Assembly: GCA_035293845.1 (NCBI GenBank)
Contig: DATGMB010000229.1
Location: forward strand, 1 to 55,531
From: DATGMB01 sp035293845
Lineage (GTDB): Bacteria > Acidobacteriota > Terriglobia > Bryobacterales > Bryobacteraceae
DNA length: 55,531 nt
Direction: 5' to 3'
This document shows, one piece after another, positions 15,463 through 25,421 of this stretch (positions within the stretch are counted from its first letter, which is position 1; every line of letters starts with the position of its first letter). A program made the position numbers and the translations under genes. The notes below the pieces were generated by a model, which was not told where the DNA came from, made no database searches, and worked only from the letters and a program-made list of their open reading frames with translations.

Positions 15463-16908
15463 GTGGGAAACCTGTTCGGCTCGATCATTTCGACGGCTTC
15501 CGCCCTGAGGGCCTTCGATCGCGTGCTGGCGGTTACGCAGAACAATGTCGCCAATGCGTCGACGCCGGGTTACGTGCGCCAGGAGCAGACGCTCGAATCG
15601 TTGCCCTTCGATCCGTCGATTGGGCTCAGCGGCGGAGTGAGAGCAGGCGAAGTGCAGAGCGCGCGCAATCAATATGCCGATCAAGCGGTGCGCAATGCCA
15701 ATACGCTGCTGGGGCAAGCCCAGCAGGACGTCAACAGCCTGAGCGGATTGCAGAGCGTTTTCGATATCTCCGGCAACTCCGGAATCCCCAAGGCGCTGAA
15801 TGATCTATTCAGCAGTTTTTCGGCCTGGGCACAGTCGCCGGACGACGCGGTCGCCCGGCAGACCGTACTCGACCGGGCGGGCGACCTGGCGCAAGCCTTC
15901 CAGCAGACCAACTCGCAACTGACGGACTTGGCCCAAAATGCGGAAGAGCAGATCGGCCAGACCGTGGATACGGTGAACCATCTGGTCGGGCAGTTGCGCG
16001 GCTTCAATGCGCAGGTGATGGCCGGAGACAGTAACGACGCAGGTCTCGATGCGGAGATCCACTCCACCCTCCAGCAGTTATCGCAATATGTCAGCTTCAC
16101 CACCGTCCAGCAGAGCGACGGCTCGATCAACCTCCTCATGAACGGGCAGACGGCTCTGCTGGTGGGCGACCGGCAGTACCAGATTTCGGCTGCGCAGAGC
16201 CAGCCGGCCACGCCGCCGCCGGCCTATCCGAACGCGCGGCCGCCGGTGGAAATCCTGGCGAGCGACGGAACCGATATCACATCGTCCACTACTGGCGGGC
16301 AACTGGGCTCGCTGCTACAGTTTCATAACACAATGCTCGCTTCCTATCTGGGAAGCGCCAACCAGCAGGGCGATCTCAACGTGATGGCGCAGCAGATCGC
16401 GGACCGGGTCAACCAGCTTTTGACCGCCGGCAACATTTCCGACGGTCCGCCGCCCGTAAGCGGAGTGCCGCTGTTCAGCTACGACACGAGTAATCCCACG
16501 AATATTGCAGCGAGCCTCCAGGTCGCCGCCGGGATGACGGGGGATCAATTGGCGGCGATCGCGCCAGGCCCGCCGGAAGTCTCGAACGGCACAGCGCTGG
16601 CGCTTTCCGCGCTCGCGAGCCCGCAGGATCCGTCCGATAAGATCGCGGGCGCGAGCTACACGGAATACTTCGGCAATCTGGCGGCGCGCGCGGGCAGCGC
16701 CCTCAGTGATGCCAACGATCGGCTTTCGGTCGAGCAGACGGCCGTGGCGCAGGCGCAGAATCTGCAGCAGCAGACCTCCGGCGTCTCGCTGGACGAGGAG
16801 GCCACCGAGCTGCTGCAGTTCCAAAGGGCGTACGAAGCCAACGCCAAGCTCCTGACGGTCCTCGACCAGCTCACTCAGGACACGATCAACATCCTGCCGG
16901 CTACGTAA
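15463..16908 (+). CDS. flgK: Flagellar hook-associated protein FlgK (HAP1)
   Basis: The 481-residue protein has the N-terminal rod/hook family motif LRAFDRVLAVTQNNVANASTPGYVRQEQTLES, with the conserved NN-x-AN-x-x-TPGY core, and the matching C-terminal motif LDEEATELLQFQRAYEANAKLLTVLDQLTQDTI. The two ends pair as a coiled coil in the filament axis; the middle is variable. It joins hook to filament. The start is GTG 15463 (VGNLFGSIISTAS) behind GGAGG, directly after the FlgN-like stop; the frame is open further upstream but overlaps that gene. Confidence 0.95.
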   Translation: MGNLFGSIISTASALRAFDRVLAVTQNNVANASTPGYVRQEQTLESLPFDPSIGLSGGVRAGEVQSARNQYADQAVRNANTLLGQAQQDVNSLSGLQSVFDISGNSGIPKALNDLFSSFSAWAQSPDDAVARQTVLDRAGDLAQAFQQTNSQLTDLAQNAEEQIGQTVDTVNHLVGQLRGFNAQVMAGDSNDAGLDAEIHSTLQQLSQYVSFTTVQQSDGSINLLMNGQTALLVGDRQYQISAAQSQPATPPPAYPNARPPVEILASDGTDITSSTTGGQLGSLLQFHNTMLASYLGSANQQGDLNVMAQQIADRVNQLLTAGNISDGPPPVSGVPLFSYDTSNPTNIAASLQVAAGMTGDQLAAIAPGPPEVSNGTALALSALASPQDPSDKIAGASYTEYFGNLAARAGSALSDANDRLSVEQTAVAQAQNLQQQTSGVSLDEEATELLQFQRAYEANAKLLTVLDQLTQDTINILPAT

Positions 16909-16917
16909 GGATAAGAT

Positions 16918-17838
16918 ATGCTGAGCAATCTCGACGGAACTTCACAAATTTTTCTGGCTAACGTCAACCGCATTCAGCAGAAGTTCGCCGATGCCAACCG
17001 GCAGATCAGCTCCGGGCTGAAGATCTCTCAGGCCTCCGACGCGCCCGATCAGATTTCGCCTCTGCTGCAGTTGAAAGCCGACCAGGCCCATAACCAGCAG
17101 ATCGAATCCAACCTGACCCTGGCGCAAAGCGACGCCCAAACCGCCGATTCCACGCTGAGCGCGGCCATCCAGCTCCTGGACCGCGCCGTCACCCTCGGCA
17201 CCGAAGGCGCCACCTCTACGCTGAGCGACACGGCCCGGCAAAGCCTGGCCCAGGAGGTGCAATCGATCCAGCAGGAAATGGTCACGTATAGCCAGACGAC
17301 TGTCCAGGGCCGATTCCTTTTCAGCGGCGACCAGGATATGCAGCCCACCTACGCCTATGACCCGAATGCCCCCGATGGCGTGGACCAACTGCAGACCGTG
17401 ACCGCAACCAAGCAGGTGGAAGATCCGGCGGGAGGGTCGTTCTCCGCGGGGGAAACGGCCCAGGACATCTTCGACGCGCGCAACCCGGATGGGACCCCAG
17501 CCGCCGGCAACGTCTTCGCCGCGCTGAGCGGCCTGGTGGCAGCGCTCCAGAGCAACGATCCGCAAAGCATCACCCAGGCCGTGGGGGCCGTCCAGACCGC
17601 CTCCGAGCACTTGAACTCGGCGGACGCATTCTACGGCACGGTGGAAAACCGCGTTCAGGCTGCGCAGACCTTTGCCACCCGATACGATACCCAGTTACAG
17701 ACCGATATCGGACAGAAGCAGGATGCCGATGTGGCCGCCGAAGCGATGGAGATGACGCAGGCGCAGACGCAATTACAGGCGGCGTTCGAGATGCAGGCGC
17801 AAATGCCTCGGGACACGCTGTTCAAGTATCTGGGGTGA
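16918..17838 (+). CDS. flgL: Flagellar hook-associated protein FlgL (HAP3)
   Basis: The 306-residue flagellin-like protein has an N-terminal flagellin domain (VNRIQQKFADANRQISSGLKISQASDAPDQISPLLQLKADQ) and a C-terminal helix (TQAQTQLQAAFEMQAQMPRDTLFKYLG). The motif TVQGRFLFSGDQ is typical of FlgL. It forms the second hook-filament junction ring. It starts 9 bp after flgK behind AAGGATAAG. No flagellin gene is in the window. It converges on the ATP-grasp gene at 17867. Confidence 0.95.
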   Translation: MLSNLDGTSQIFLANVNRIQQKFADANRQISSGLKISQASDAPDQISPLLQLKADQAHNQQIESNLTLAQSDAQTADSTLSAAIQLLDRAVTLGTEGATSTLSDTARQSLAQEVQSIQQEMVTYSQTTVQGRFLFSGDQDMQPTYAYDPNAPDGVDQLQTVTATKQVEDPAGGSFSAGETAQDIFDARNPDGTPAAGNVFAALSGLVAALQSNDPQSITQAVGAVQTASEHLNSADAFYGTVENRVQAAQTFATRYDTQLQTDIGQKQDADVAAEAMEMTQAQTQLQAAFEMQAQMPRDTLFKYLG

Positions 17839-17866
17839 GGCGGGGGAGCCCGACATCAGGCCCGGC

Positions 17867-18997
17867 TTACCCGAAAAGGTGCGGGACGAAGCGGCTGGTA
17901 TTACCGGTGACCGGCGTGTCCGATTCGCGGATTCCCATGCCGGCCGCGCTGTTACCCTCCTCGTGGCCGATCAGCCAGCTTCCGATGACGGAGTACATGC
18001 CGTCGCAGACAGCAAGGGGCGCTAACTCCTGGTAAATGAAGCCTTCCTGGCCGTAATCGCCATCGGTTTGGATCTCCCGGCCGGGCTGATGGACGGTAAT
18101 GTTGGCCCCTTCGCGGCCGAGCAGCGGTTTCCTGACCCAGGACATCAGCAGGCCGGGACCGTCGAAGTGGGCCTCGAGCAGGTACGGGTGCCGCGGGTAC
18201 AGTTCCCAGAGCACCGGCAGAATGCCCTTGTTCGAAAGCAGCATCTTCCAGGCGGGCTCGATCCAATTGGTCGATGCACGGCCCAGATGCGCGCCAAACT
18301 CTTCCCTCACCATCCACTCCCACGGATACAGTTTGAAAACCGATTCGAGCGGCTGGTTGTCCGGCCCGACAAAACGCTGCCCATCCCAGCCGATCTCGTG
18401 AATGGGGAAGATCGAAGTGGCGAGCCCGGCCTGCTGCGCCGTGTCCTGAAGGTAGGTCACCGTCATACCGTCTTCCGCGTCATCGAGGGAGCAGAAATCC
18501 ACGCGGCAGCCGGGCAGGTAGGGCGTCAGCTCCTTCCATAACGCCACGAGCCGTTCGTGAATGGAGTTGAACTGATCGCGTTTGGGAAAGACATCCTGCA
18601 GCCAGTACCACTGCACGACCGCGGCTTCGAGCAGCGAAGTCGGGGTATCGGCATTGTATTCGAGCAATTTGGGCGGGTGGACGCCGTCGTAGGCCAGATC
18701 GAACCGGCCGTAGATCGAAGGCGGCTCTGCCTCCCAGGAGCTTTCAATCAGCGGAATCGCCGATTCGGGAATTCCCATGCGGCCGTAAAGCCGGTTATCG
18801 ATCACGTGCTGCGCCGCGGCGAGCGTCATTTTTTCCAGCTCGTTGGTCGCGGCTTCGAGGCAGTCCACTTCGCTCGCCGAGAACTCATAGAAAGCGGACT
18901 CGTTCCAGTAGGGCTGGTCGAGAGAATGCCATGCGAGGCCCACGGATTCGACTCGCTGCTGCCAATTCGGCCGCGGAGTGGAGGCAATCCGCCGCAT
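17867..18997 (-). CDS. YgiC/YjfC-type glutathionylspermidine-synthase-fold ATP-grasp protein
   Basis: The 376-residue protein matches the C-terminal synthetase domain of glutathionylspermidine synthase: WNESAFYEFSASEVDCLEAAT, PSIYGRFDLAYDGVHPPKLLEYNADTPTSLLEAAVVQWYW, and late motifs LLSNKGILPVLWELYPRHPYLL and GREGANI...GQEGFIYQELAPL, which form the ATP-grasp site. It lacks the amidase domain of the two-domain enzyme, so it is a stand-alone ligase of the YgiC/YjfC group; the real substrate is unknown and need not be glutathione. Its ATG follows the stop of the YgiB-like lipoprotein gene with no gap. Confidence 0.88.
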   Translation of the reverse strand: MRRIASTPRPNWQQRVESVGLAWHSLDQPYWNESAFYEFSASEVDCLEAATNELEKMTLAAAQHVIDNRLYGRMGIPESAIPLIESSWEAEPPSIYGRFDLAYDGVHPPKLLEYNADTPTSLLEAAVVQWYWLQDVFPKRDQFNSIHERLVALWKELTPYLPGCRVDFCSLDDAEDGMTVTYLQDTAQQAGLATSIFPIHEIGWDGQRFVGPDNQPLESVFKLYPWEWMVREEFGAHLGRASTNWIEPAWKMLLSNKGILPVLWELYPRHPYLLEAHFDGPGLLMSWVRKPLLGREGANITVHQPGREIQTDGDYGQEGFIYQELAPLAVCDGMYSVIGSWLIGHEEGNSAAGMGIRESDTPVTGNTSRFVPHLFG

Positions 18998-19369
18998 TTA
19001 TTCCCCCGCTCCGTGGGCCGCGCCCGTCGAGCCGAATCCGCCGCGAGTGACGCCGGGGGCAGCATGAGACGGATCTCCGCCCGCTGCTGCGCCCCCACCG
19101 GACGGCCGCGCGTAGGCCCCGGCGCCCGCGGCTGTGACCGAGCCGCCGGACGCGACGCGGGCACGGTAAGCGTCGTAATAATACGGGTAGGGATGGCTGT
19201 AGGTTGTGGGCACCCAGGAGCCGTTCCAGTAATAGCCGCCTCCACGGATGGCATCCGCACACGCCGTTGCATCGAAAGTTCGCTCGTCGCACGGATCATA
19301 GCGCCGGGCGCAGCCGGCCAGTCCGGCGAGCGTGACGATCGTAAGAGTTACTTGCGAGGAGCGCTTCAT
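18998..19369 (-). CDS. YgiB-like lipoprotein with C-terminal TRGGFG motif
   Basis: The 123-residue protein starts with a lipoprotein signal (MKRSSQVTLTIVTLAGLAGC; lipobox LAGC, lipidated Cys at about residue 20). A Cys-containing segment (DPCDERTFDATACADAIRGGGYYW) and an Ala/Gly-rich, low-complexity tail end in GVTRGGFGSTGAAHGAGE. From memory, Escherichia coli YgiB ends in a comparable VTRGGFG tail and is followed by ygiC, as here. The function of either is unknown. ATG 19369 is preceded by GGGGAG. Confidence 0.7.
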   Translation of the reverse strand: MKRSSQVTLTIVTLAGLAGCARRYDPCDERTFDATACADAIRGGGYYWNGSWVPTTYSHPYPYYYDAYRARVASGGSVTAAGAGAYARPSGGGAAAGGDPSHAAPGVTRGGFGSTGAAHGAGE

Positions 19370-19433
19370 GGCTCCCCGCGATGGTAGCACGGGCCATTAG
19401 CCGGGCGGCACACGGTCTTCCGACCGGCGGCGC

Positions 19434-19700
19434 CTATCCGTGATTCGGGTGATTGACTTTGCCACTGCGCAAAACGGTGCGATGGCTGCGGCCGCGGCCC
19501 GGCTGGGCCAGCCCCACGATGGCGGGCCCCCGGCCGCCATGTTCCACGGTTTTGCGTCCCGAACCGGCCCATTTGCCGCCGTCGAGGATCTGGCCCGCGC
19601 GCGTGTTCCTGCCGCTCGGTCCGTGAGCGTACATGGCACGCTTTTGAGAGGTCTTTCGCTGTTGCGTCGCTTCTCCGGTGCTTTTCAGTTTCCTTGGCAT
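19434..19700 (-). CDS. Small basic hypothetical protein (doubtful)
   Basis: An open frame of 88 residues begins MPRKLKSTGEATQQRKTS and is rich in Lys, Arg, Gly and Gln. It has no recognised domain and no strong ribosome-binding site. It fills the 404 bp gap between the lipoprotein gene and the GH13 gene, in which I see nothing else. The mixed composition differs from the very GC-biased antisense frames, which is the only reason to list it. Confidence 0.3.
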   Translation of the reverse strand: MPRKLKSTGEATQQRKTSQKRAMYAHGPSGRNTRAGQILDGGKWAGSGRKTVEHGGRGPAIVGLAQPGRGRSHRTVLRSGKVNHPNHG

Positions 19701-19773
19701 ATTTTTATTGTGGCCATGCCCCAGAGAGGCGGGGTGTGCGAATGGGGACGAAGAGGACGCGGGCCGCGCCGCT

Positions 19774-21684
19774 CTACGCGCGGGCGAAAACCACGAATCC
19801 GTTGGCCGGAATTGTAATCCCCGCGGAAGCCGGCAGCCCGTGCATCGGCGGGCCGGAGGCGTCGACTCCGCCGCCATTCCCCGCGACCATCGGATTCACC
19901 CAGTTATCGTAGACGTCGCTGTTGAAGACCTCGGCCCAGCGGCCTGAAGCCGGGAACCCGATCTGGTAGTTGTACCAGTTCGTCTCCGCGAAGCTCACGG
20001 CGACCATGACGTCCCGGCCCTGGCCTTCCACCCAGCGCTGAAACACCAGCACGCGATTCTGGTTGTGGACGTGCGTCACCTGGCAGCCCTCGCCGCGCAG
20101 CGCGGGCTGGTTGCGGCGCAAGCCGGCCAACTCGCGCGTGAAGCGGAGGAAGTCGGCCATAGTCTTGTCGCCGCCGTCGAGTCCGGCCCACCAGATCTCG
20201 TGGTCGGCGCTCGGCGTATCGCTCCACTGCTTGTCCTCCAGGAATTCCTGGCCCATGAAGAGCATGGGGATGCCCGGAGACGTGAGCACCAGACCCATGG
20301 CGACGCGGCTGCGGCTGCGCGCGTACCACGAGCGCGAATTTCCACCGTCCGCCAGCTTCGCGATCCGCGGGTCGCGCCCGGCATAGACGATGTCGTGATC
20401 CTCCACCATACGAACGGCGCGCCAGCGGTTCTCCAGGCCCGGGCCTTCGATGGCCCCTGCTATGGCATCCATATCGACCCGCGCCGCGGCCCCTCCGGAC
20501 GCCGCGCTCAGCGCGCCCCGCACCGCATTGCGCAGGCCATCGGTCCACGTAGCGTCGAAGCCCGCGCCGCCGTCGCCGGTCCGTTTGACGACATAGTCGT
20601 TGACCGGCCAGTATTCGGCGATCTGGATCGCCTCGGGCCGCTCGGCGTGCAGGGTCTCCGTGATGTATTGGCAAGTCTGCCAGCCTCCAAACGCGTCCAT
20701 GACGCTGACCTCGTCGAAACGCAAGCCGTCGATGCGGTACTCATCGTAAAGGAAGCGGGCGTTGTCGATCAGGAATTGCTTGACATCGTTGTTCCAGTAG
20801 GCGAACACCAGACCGCCGGCCCAGCCCTGGTCGGTGAAGTAGAGGCTGTCGTTGTTGTTGCCGGGCGGCATCATGTCGAGGAAGTACATGCTGTTGGGGT
20901 CGAAGCCGCCCCCGGCGTGGTTGTAGACCACATCGAACAGGATGGCGATGCCGTACACGTGGCAGACGTCTACGAGCGCGCGGAGCTGGTCGTCGGGGTT
21001 GCGAATCGCATCGATGCTCGCATAGCCCGGCTGGCCGCGCTGCGCGAGGATCGCGTTGATCTGCGCAAGATACGTGCGGAGATCCGCATCGGTGGTTGCG
21101 GCGTATTCGTTTTCCGGGCTGAAATAATCGGTTCCGTTGTAGCCCATGCTGAAGTTGGTGGGAAATTCCTGGATGGGCAGCGGCTCGATGGCGTTGATGC
21201 CGAGGTCGGCCAGGTACGGCAGCTTGAGCAGGACGTCGAGGAAGTGGCCCGCCGTCTTACCGGGCGCGATGGAGTACGTGCCGATATGGAGCTGGTAGAC
21301 GATGAGATCGTTGAATGCCGGCCGGCGGAAGCCGGTCTCGTGCCATGGGAAGCGGGACGGATCCCGGACGACGCACCTGCAGTCCGGGAACGCCGGCTGG
21401 ACCGTGAGGAGCCGTGCGCGGGGGTCGCGCTTGAGGTGAGTGCCGCCCGGCCCGTCGATCAGAAAGAGGTATGGATCGCCGTCCTGCAACCCCGGGATAA
21501 AGCCGGCCCACTGGCCGCCTCCGATGGCGTTCATTTCGGATGGCGCGCCCGGCGTCCAATTATTGAAGGCGCCAACCACGTGCACCGAATTGGCGCGAGG
21601 CGCCCAGATTCGGAAAGTCGCGCCGCCGGGGACGACGGTCGCTCCGGTCGGCGGGTTCGTAAGCGCGGGCTGTGGGGCCGCCAT
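19774..21684 (-). CDS. GH13 alpha-glucan branching-enzyme-like protein with CBM48 domain
   Basis: The 636-residue protein has an N-terminal CBM48 domain (GATFRIWAPRANSVHVVGAFNNW at about residues 22-44) and a GH13 barrel. Region I is FDVVYNHAGGGF, region II is DGLRFDEVSVMD with the nucleophile aspartate, region III is IAEYWP with the acid/base glutamate, and region IV is VEDHDIVY. A beta C-terminal domain closes the protein (VLVFQRWVEGQGRDVMVAVSFAE). This fits glycogen branching enzymes or related alpha-amylases; it is somewhat shorter than classical GlgB and no glg genes adjoin. ATG 21684 is preceded by AGGAGG at ideal spacing; the open frame further upstream is unlikely to be translated. 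Confidence 0.85.
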   Translation of the reverse strand: MAAPQPALTNPPTGATVVPGGATFRIWAPRANSVHVVGAFNNWTPGAPSEMNAIGGGQWAGFIPGLQDGDPYLFLIDGPGGTHLKRDPRARLLTVQPAFPDCRCVVRDPSRFPWHETGFRRPAFNDLIVYQLHIGTYSIAPGKTAGHFLDVLLKLPYLADLGINAIEPLPIQEFPTNFSMGYNGTDYFSPENEYAATTDADLRTYLAQINAILAQRGQPGYASIDAIRNPDDQLRALVDVCHVYGIAILFDVVYNHAGGGFDPNSMYFLDMMPPGNNNDSLYFTDQGWAGGLVFAYWNNDVKQFLIDNARFLYDEYRIDGLRFDEVSVMDAFGGWQTCQYITETLHAERPEAIQIAEYWPVNDYVVKRTGDGGAGFDATWTDGLRNAVRGALSAASGGAAARVDMDAIAGAIEGPGLENRWRAVRMVEDHDIVYAGRDPRIAKLADGGNSRSWYARSRSRVAMGLVLTSPGIPMLFMGQEFLEDKQWSDTPSADHEIWWAGLDGGDKTMADFLRFTRELAGLRRNQPALRGEGCQVTHVHNQNRVLVFQRWVEGQGRDVMVAVSFAETNWYNYQIGFPASGRWAEVFNSDVYDNWVNPMVAGNGGGVDASGPPMHGLPASAGITIPANGFVVFARA

Positions 21685-21917
21685 TTCAAGCCTCCTGGGT
21701 CGCCGTTTTGAGCCAGAATACACCGCACCGGCGCGGGAAAGATGACGGCGCAGGCGGCGGTCCCGCCGCGGCGCGCGAATCCTTACGTTGAAGCCCCCGA
21801 GATGTGCGCTATAGCAGGACCGGCGGTGCCACGGGCGCCGCGGCAGGCCCCACGGCTGCAATTCGGGGGCGGAATGCACCCTTTCGGACCGCGTCCGCAT
21901 CCATTCAGGAGGTAATC

Positions 21918-21946
21918 TTGACTAAAAAGTGCAGATTCGGTAACGT
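21918..21946 (+). promoter_or_regulatory. Candidate promoter and Rrf2 operator of the suf operon
   Basis: TTGACT (21918-21923) is followed after 17 bp by TAACGT (21941-21946), a plausible housekeeping promoter. Overlapping its -35, GACT-AAAA-AGTG is a near-palindrome resembling the GACT...AGTC half-sites of IscR/RirA-type Rrf2 operators. The Rrf2 regulator at the end of this operon is the obvious candidate to bind. A competing reading is given for the leader frame at the same position. Confidence 0.4.
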
Positions 21947-21979
21947 GGTGATAGACCAACCAGTTAGGAGTGTGTGGCG

Positions 21980-21983
<4 letters not shown>
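21918..21983 (+). CDS. Possible 21-codon leader peptide upstream of sufB
   Basis: AGGAGG (21907-21912) is followed after 5 nt by TTG 21918 and an open frame of 21 codons (TKKCRFGNVVIDQPVRSVWR after the start) whose TGA overlaps the GTG start of sufB at 21980. An ideal Shine-Dalgarno sequence and a coupled stop/start argue for translation. The same bases can instead be read as a promoter, so this is tentative. Confidence 0.3.
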
Positions 21984-23428
<1,445 letters not shown>

Positions 23429-23431
23429 GTC

Positions 23432-23476
23432 TTTGACGCAGAGACGCAGAGACACAGAGGAGAGCGCGGAGAAACA
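23432..23476 (+). repeat. Dispersed GACGCAGAGA-type repeat, copy 1
   Basis: The sufB-sufC gap is filled by tandem units of the form GACGCAGAGA, GACACAGAGG and CGCGGAGAAA. A related sequence recurs at 46238-46286 between rpoN and hpf. Short interspersed repeats of this style are widespread in environmental GC-rich genomes. Confidence 0.6.
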
Positions 23477-23484
23477 CAACAAAA

Positions 23485-24261
23485 ATGGCACTGCTTGAGA
23501 TTCGGGATTTACATGCGACGGTCGGCGACCGGGAGATTTTGAAGGGCATCGATCTGACGGTGAATGCGGGCGAAGTGCACGCCATCATGGGGCCGAACGG
23601 GTCCGGAAAAAGCACGCTGGCGCAAGTGCTGGCGGGGCGCGACCTGTACCACGTGACCGGCGGGCAGGTACTGTACAACGGCAAGGATCTGCTCGAAATG
23701 GACCCCGAGGAGCGGGCGCGCGAAGGCGTTTTTCTGGCGTTTCAGTATCCTGTCGAGATTCCGGGCGTCAGCAACATGTACTTCCTCAAGGCGGCGTTGA
23801 ACCAGGTTCGTAAGCACCGCGGCCTCGAAGAGCTGGATGCGATGGATTTCCTGAACCTGGTCCGGGAAAAGATGAAGCTCATGGAAATGGACCAGACGCT
23901 GCTGAACCGGCCGGTGAACACGGGTTTTTCGGGCGGCGAGAAGAAGCGCAATGAGATTTTCCAGATGGCGGTGCTCGAGCCCCGCCTCGCCATCCTGGAT
24001 GAGACGGATTCCGGATTGGATATCGACGCGCTGAAGCTGGTGGCGAACGGCGTGAATGCGCTGCGCGGGCCTGAGCGCTCGATGATCGTGGTAACGCACT
24101 ATCAGCGCTTGCTGAACTACATCGTGCCGGACTTCGTACATGTGTTGAGCGACGGGCGGATCGTCAAATCGGGTGGCAAGGAGCTGGCGCTCCAGCTCGA
24201 AGAGAGCGGTTACGCCGGGCTCGGGATTTACGACGAAGAGGAGGCGGTCGGAAAGGCATGA
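23485..24261 (+). CDS. sufC: Fe-S assembly ATPase SufC
   Basis: The 258-residue ABC-type ATPase has Walker A GPNGSGKST at about residues 34-42, a Q-loop AFQYP, the signature FSGGEKKRNEIFQMA, and Walker B LAILDETDSGLDID; the TDSGLDID variant is characteristic of SufC. It powers the SufBC2D complex. It follows sufB after a 56 bp gap holding the GACGCAGAGA repeat, and its stop overlaps the sufD start as ATGA. Confidence 0.97.
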   Translation: MALLEIRDLHATVGDREILKGIDLTVNAGEVHAIMGPNGSGKSTLAQVLAGRDLYHVTGGQVLYNGKDLLEMDPEERAREGVFLAFQYPVEIPGVSNMYFLKAALNQVRKHRGLEELDAMDFLNLVREKMKLMEMDQTLLNRPVNTGFSGGEKKRNEIFQMAVLEPRLAILDETDSGLDIDALKLVANGVNALRGPERSMIVVTHYQRLLNYIVPDFVHVLSDGRIVKSGGKELALQLEESGYAGLGIYDEEEAVGKA

Positions 24262-25421
24262 CGGCCGCGACGGAACAGATCGGAAGCTGGCTCGCGGCGT
24301 TCACGGATCAGCCGCACTCGCCGTTCCAGGCGCTGCGGCGCGCCGGGTTCGAGCGTTTCGCAGAGCTCGGCTTTCCGACCACGCACAACGAAGAGTGGCG
24401 ATTCACGAATGTGGCGCCGATCGCCCGGACGCAATTCCGCGTGGTGAGCCCCGTTTGCGCCGCGCGGTTTAACGGCGCGGAGAAGATCGAAGACGGCATC
24501 GAACACTTCGATGCGTCGCGGCTGGCCACCGAAACCAACCCGTTCGTCGCGCTGAACGCGGCTTTTACGGAACGGCCGCTGGTGCTGCGGGTGGCGAAGG
24601 GCGCCGTCCTGGACGAGCCGATCGAGATTGATTTCGAAATCGACAACCAGGGCGGACCGGTTGCGGCGCACCCGCGCATTCTCATCCTGGTCGGCGCGAA
24701 CGCGCAGTGCTCGATTGTCGAGCGATACAGCGGCAAGGGCCGCTACTTTACGAACGCGGTCACCGAAATCGTGGCGGGTGAGGGCGCGGTTGTGAATCAC
24801 TATCGCGTGCAGCAGGAGAGCCGGGACGCGTACCACGTTTCCACCGTCTGGGCGACGCTCGGGCGCAGCGCCAATTTCGCGTCGCACTCGATTTCGCTCG
24901 GCGGGGCGCTGGTGCGGAACGACGCGGGAGCGACCCTTTCCGAAGGCACCGAGGCCACCCTGAACGGGCTCTACATCGCGAACGGCACGCAGCACATCGA
25001 CAATCACACGACGATCGACCACGCCAAGCCGCACGGCACCAGCCACGAGCTCTACAAGGGCATTCTGGACGGCAAGGCCTCGGCGGTTTTCAACGGGCGC
25101 ATTCTGGTGCGGAAAGACGCGCAGAAGACGGATTCCAAGCAGACCAACAAGAACCTGGTGCTCTCCGACGAAGCCGTCATCAACACCAAGCCCGAGCTGC
25201 AAATTTTCGCGGACGACGTGCGCTGCACGCACGGCGCGACGATCGGGCAGATCGACGCGGAGTCGATGTTCTATCTGCAATCGCGCGGGATCGGCCGGGA
25301 GGATGCGCGCAGCCTGCTGACGTACGCATTCGCACAGGACATCGTCAACCGGATTCAGGTCGAGAGTTTGCGGGATTCGTTGGAGCGAATCCTGTTTGAG
25401 AAATTCCATGAGCACGCCTAG
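24258..25421 (+). CDS. sufD: Fe-S assembly protein SufD
   Basis: The 387-residue protein has the N-terminal helical segment HNEEWRFTNVAPI typical of SufD and a SufB/D beta-helix core, ending in GLYIANGTQHIDNHTTIDHAKPHGTSHELYKGILDGKA and CTHGATIGQIDAESMFYLQSRGI. It pairs with SufB in the scaffold and helps bring in iron. Its 3' end overlaps sufS by 14 bp, pointing to translational coupling. Confidence 0.96.
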   Translation: MTAATEQIGSWLAAFTDQPHSPFQALRRAGFERFAELGFPTTHNEEWRFTNVAPIARTQFRVVSPVCAARFNGAEKIEDGIEHFDASRLATETNPFVALNAAFTERPLVLRVAKGAVLDEPIEIDFEIDNQGGPVAAHPRILILVGANAQCSIVERYSGKGRYFTNAVTEIVAGEGAVVNHYRVQQESRDAYHVSTVWATLGRSANFASHSISLGGALVRNDAGATLSEGTEATLNGLYIANGTQHIDNHTTIDHAKPHGTSHELYKGILDGKASAVFNGRILVRKDAQKTDSKQTNKNLVLSDEAVINTKPELQIFADDVRCTHGATIGQIDAESMFYLQSRGIGREDARSLLTYAFAQDIVNRIQVESLRDSLERILFEKFHEHA

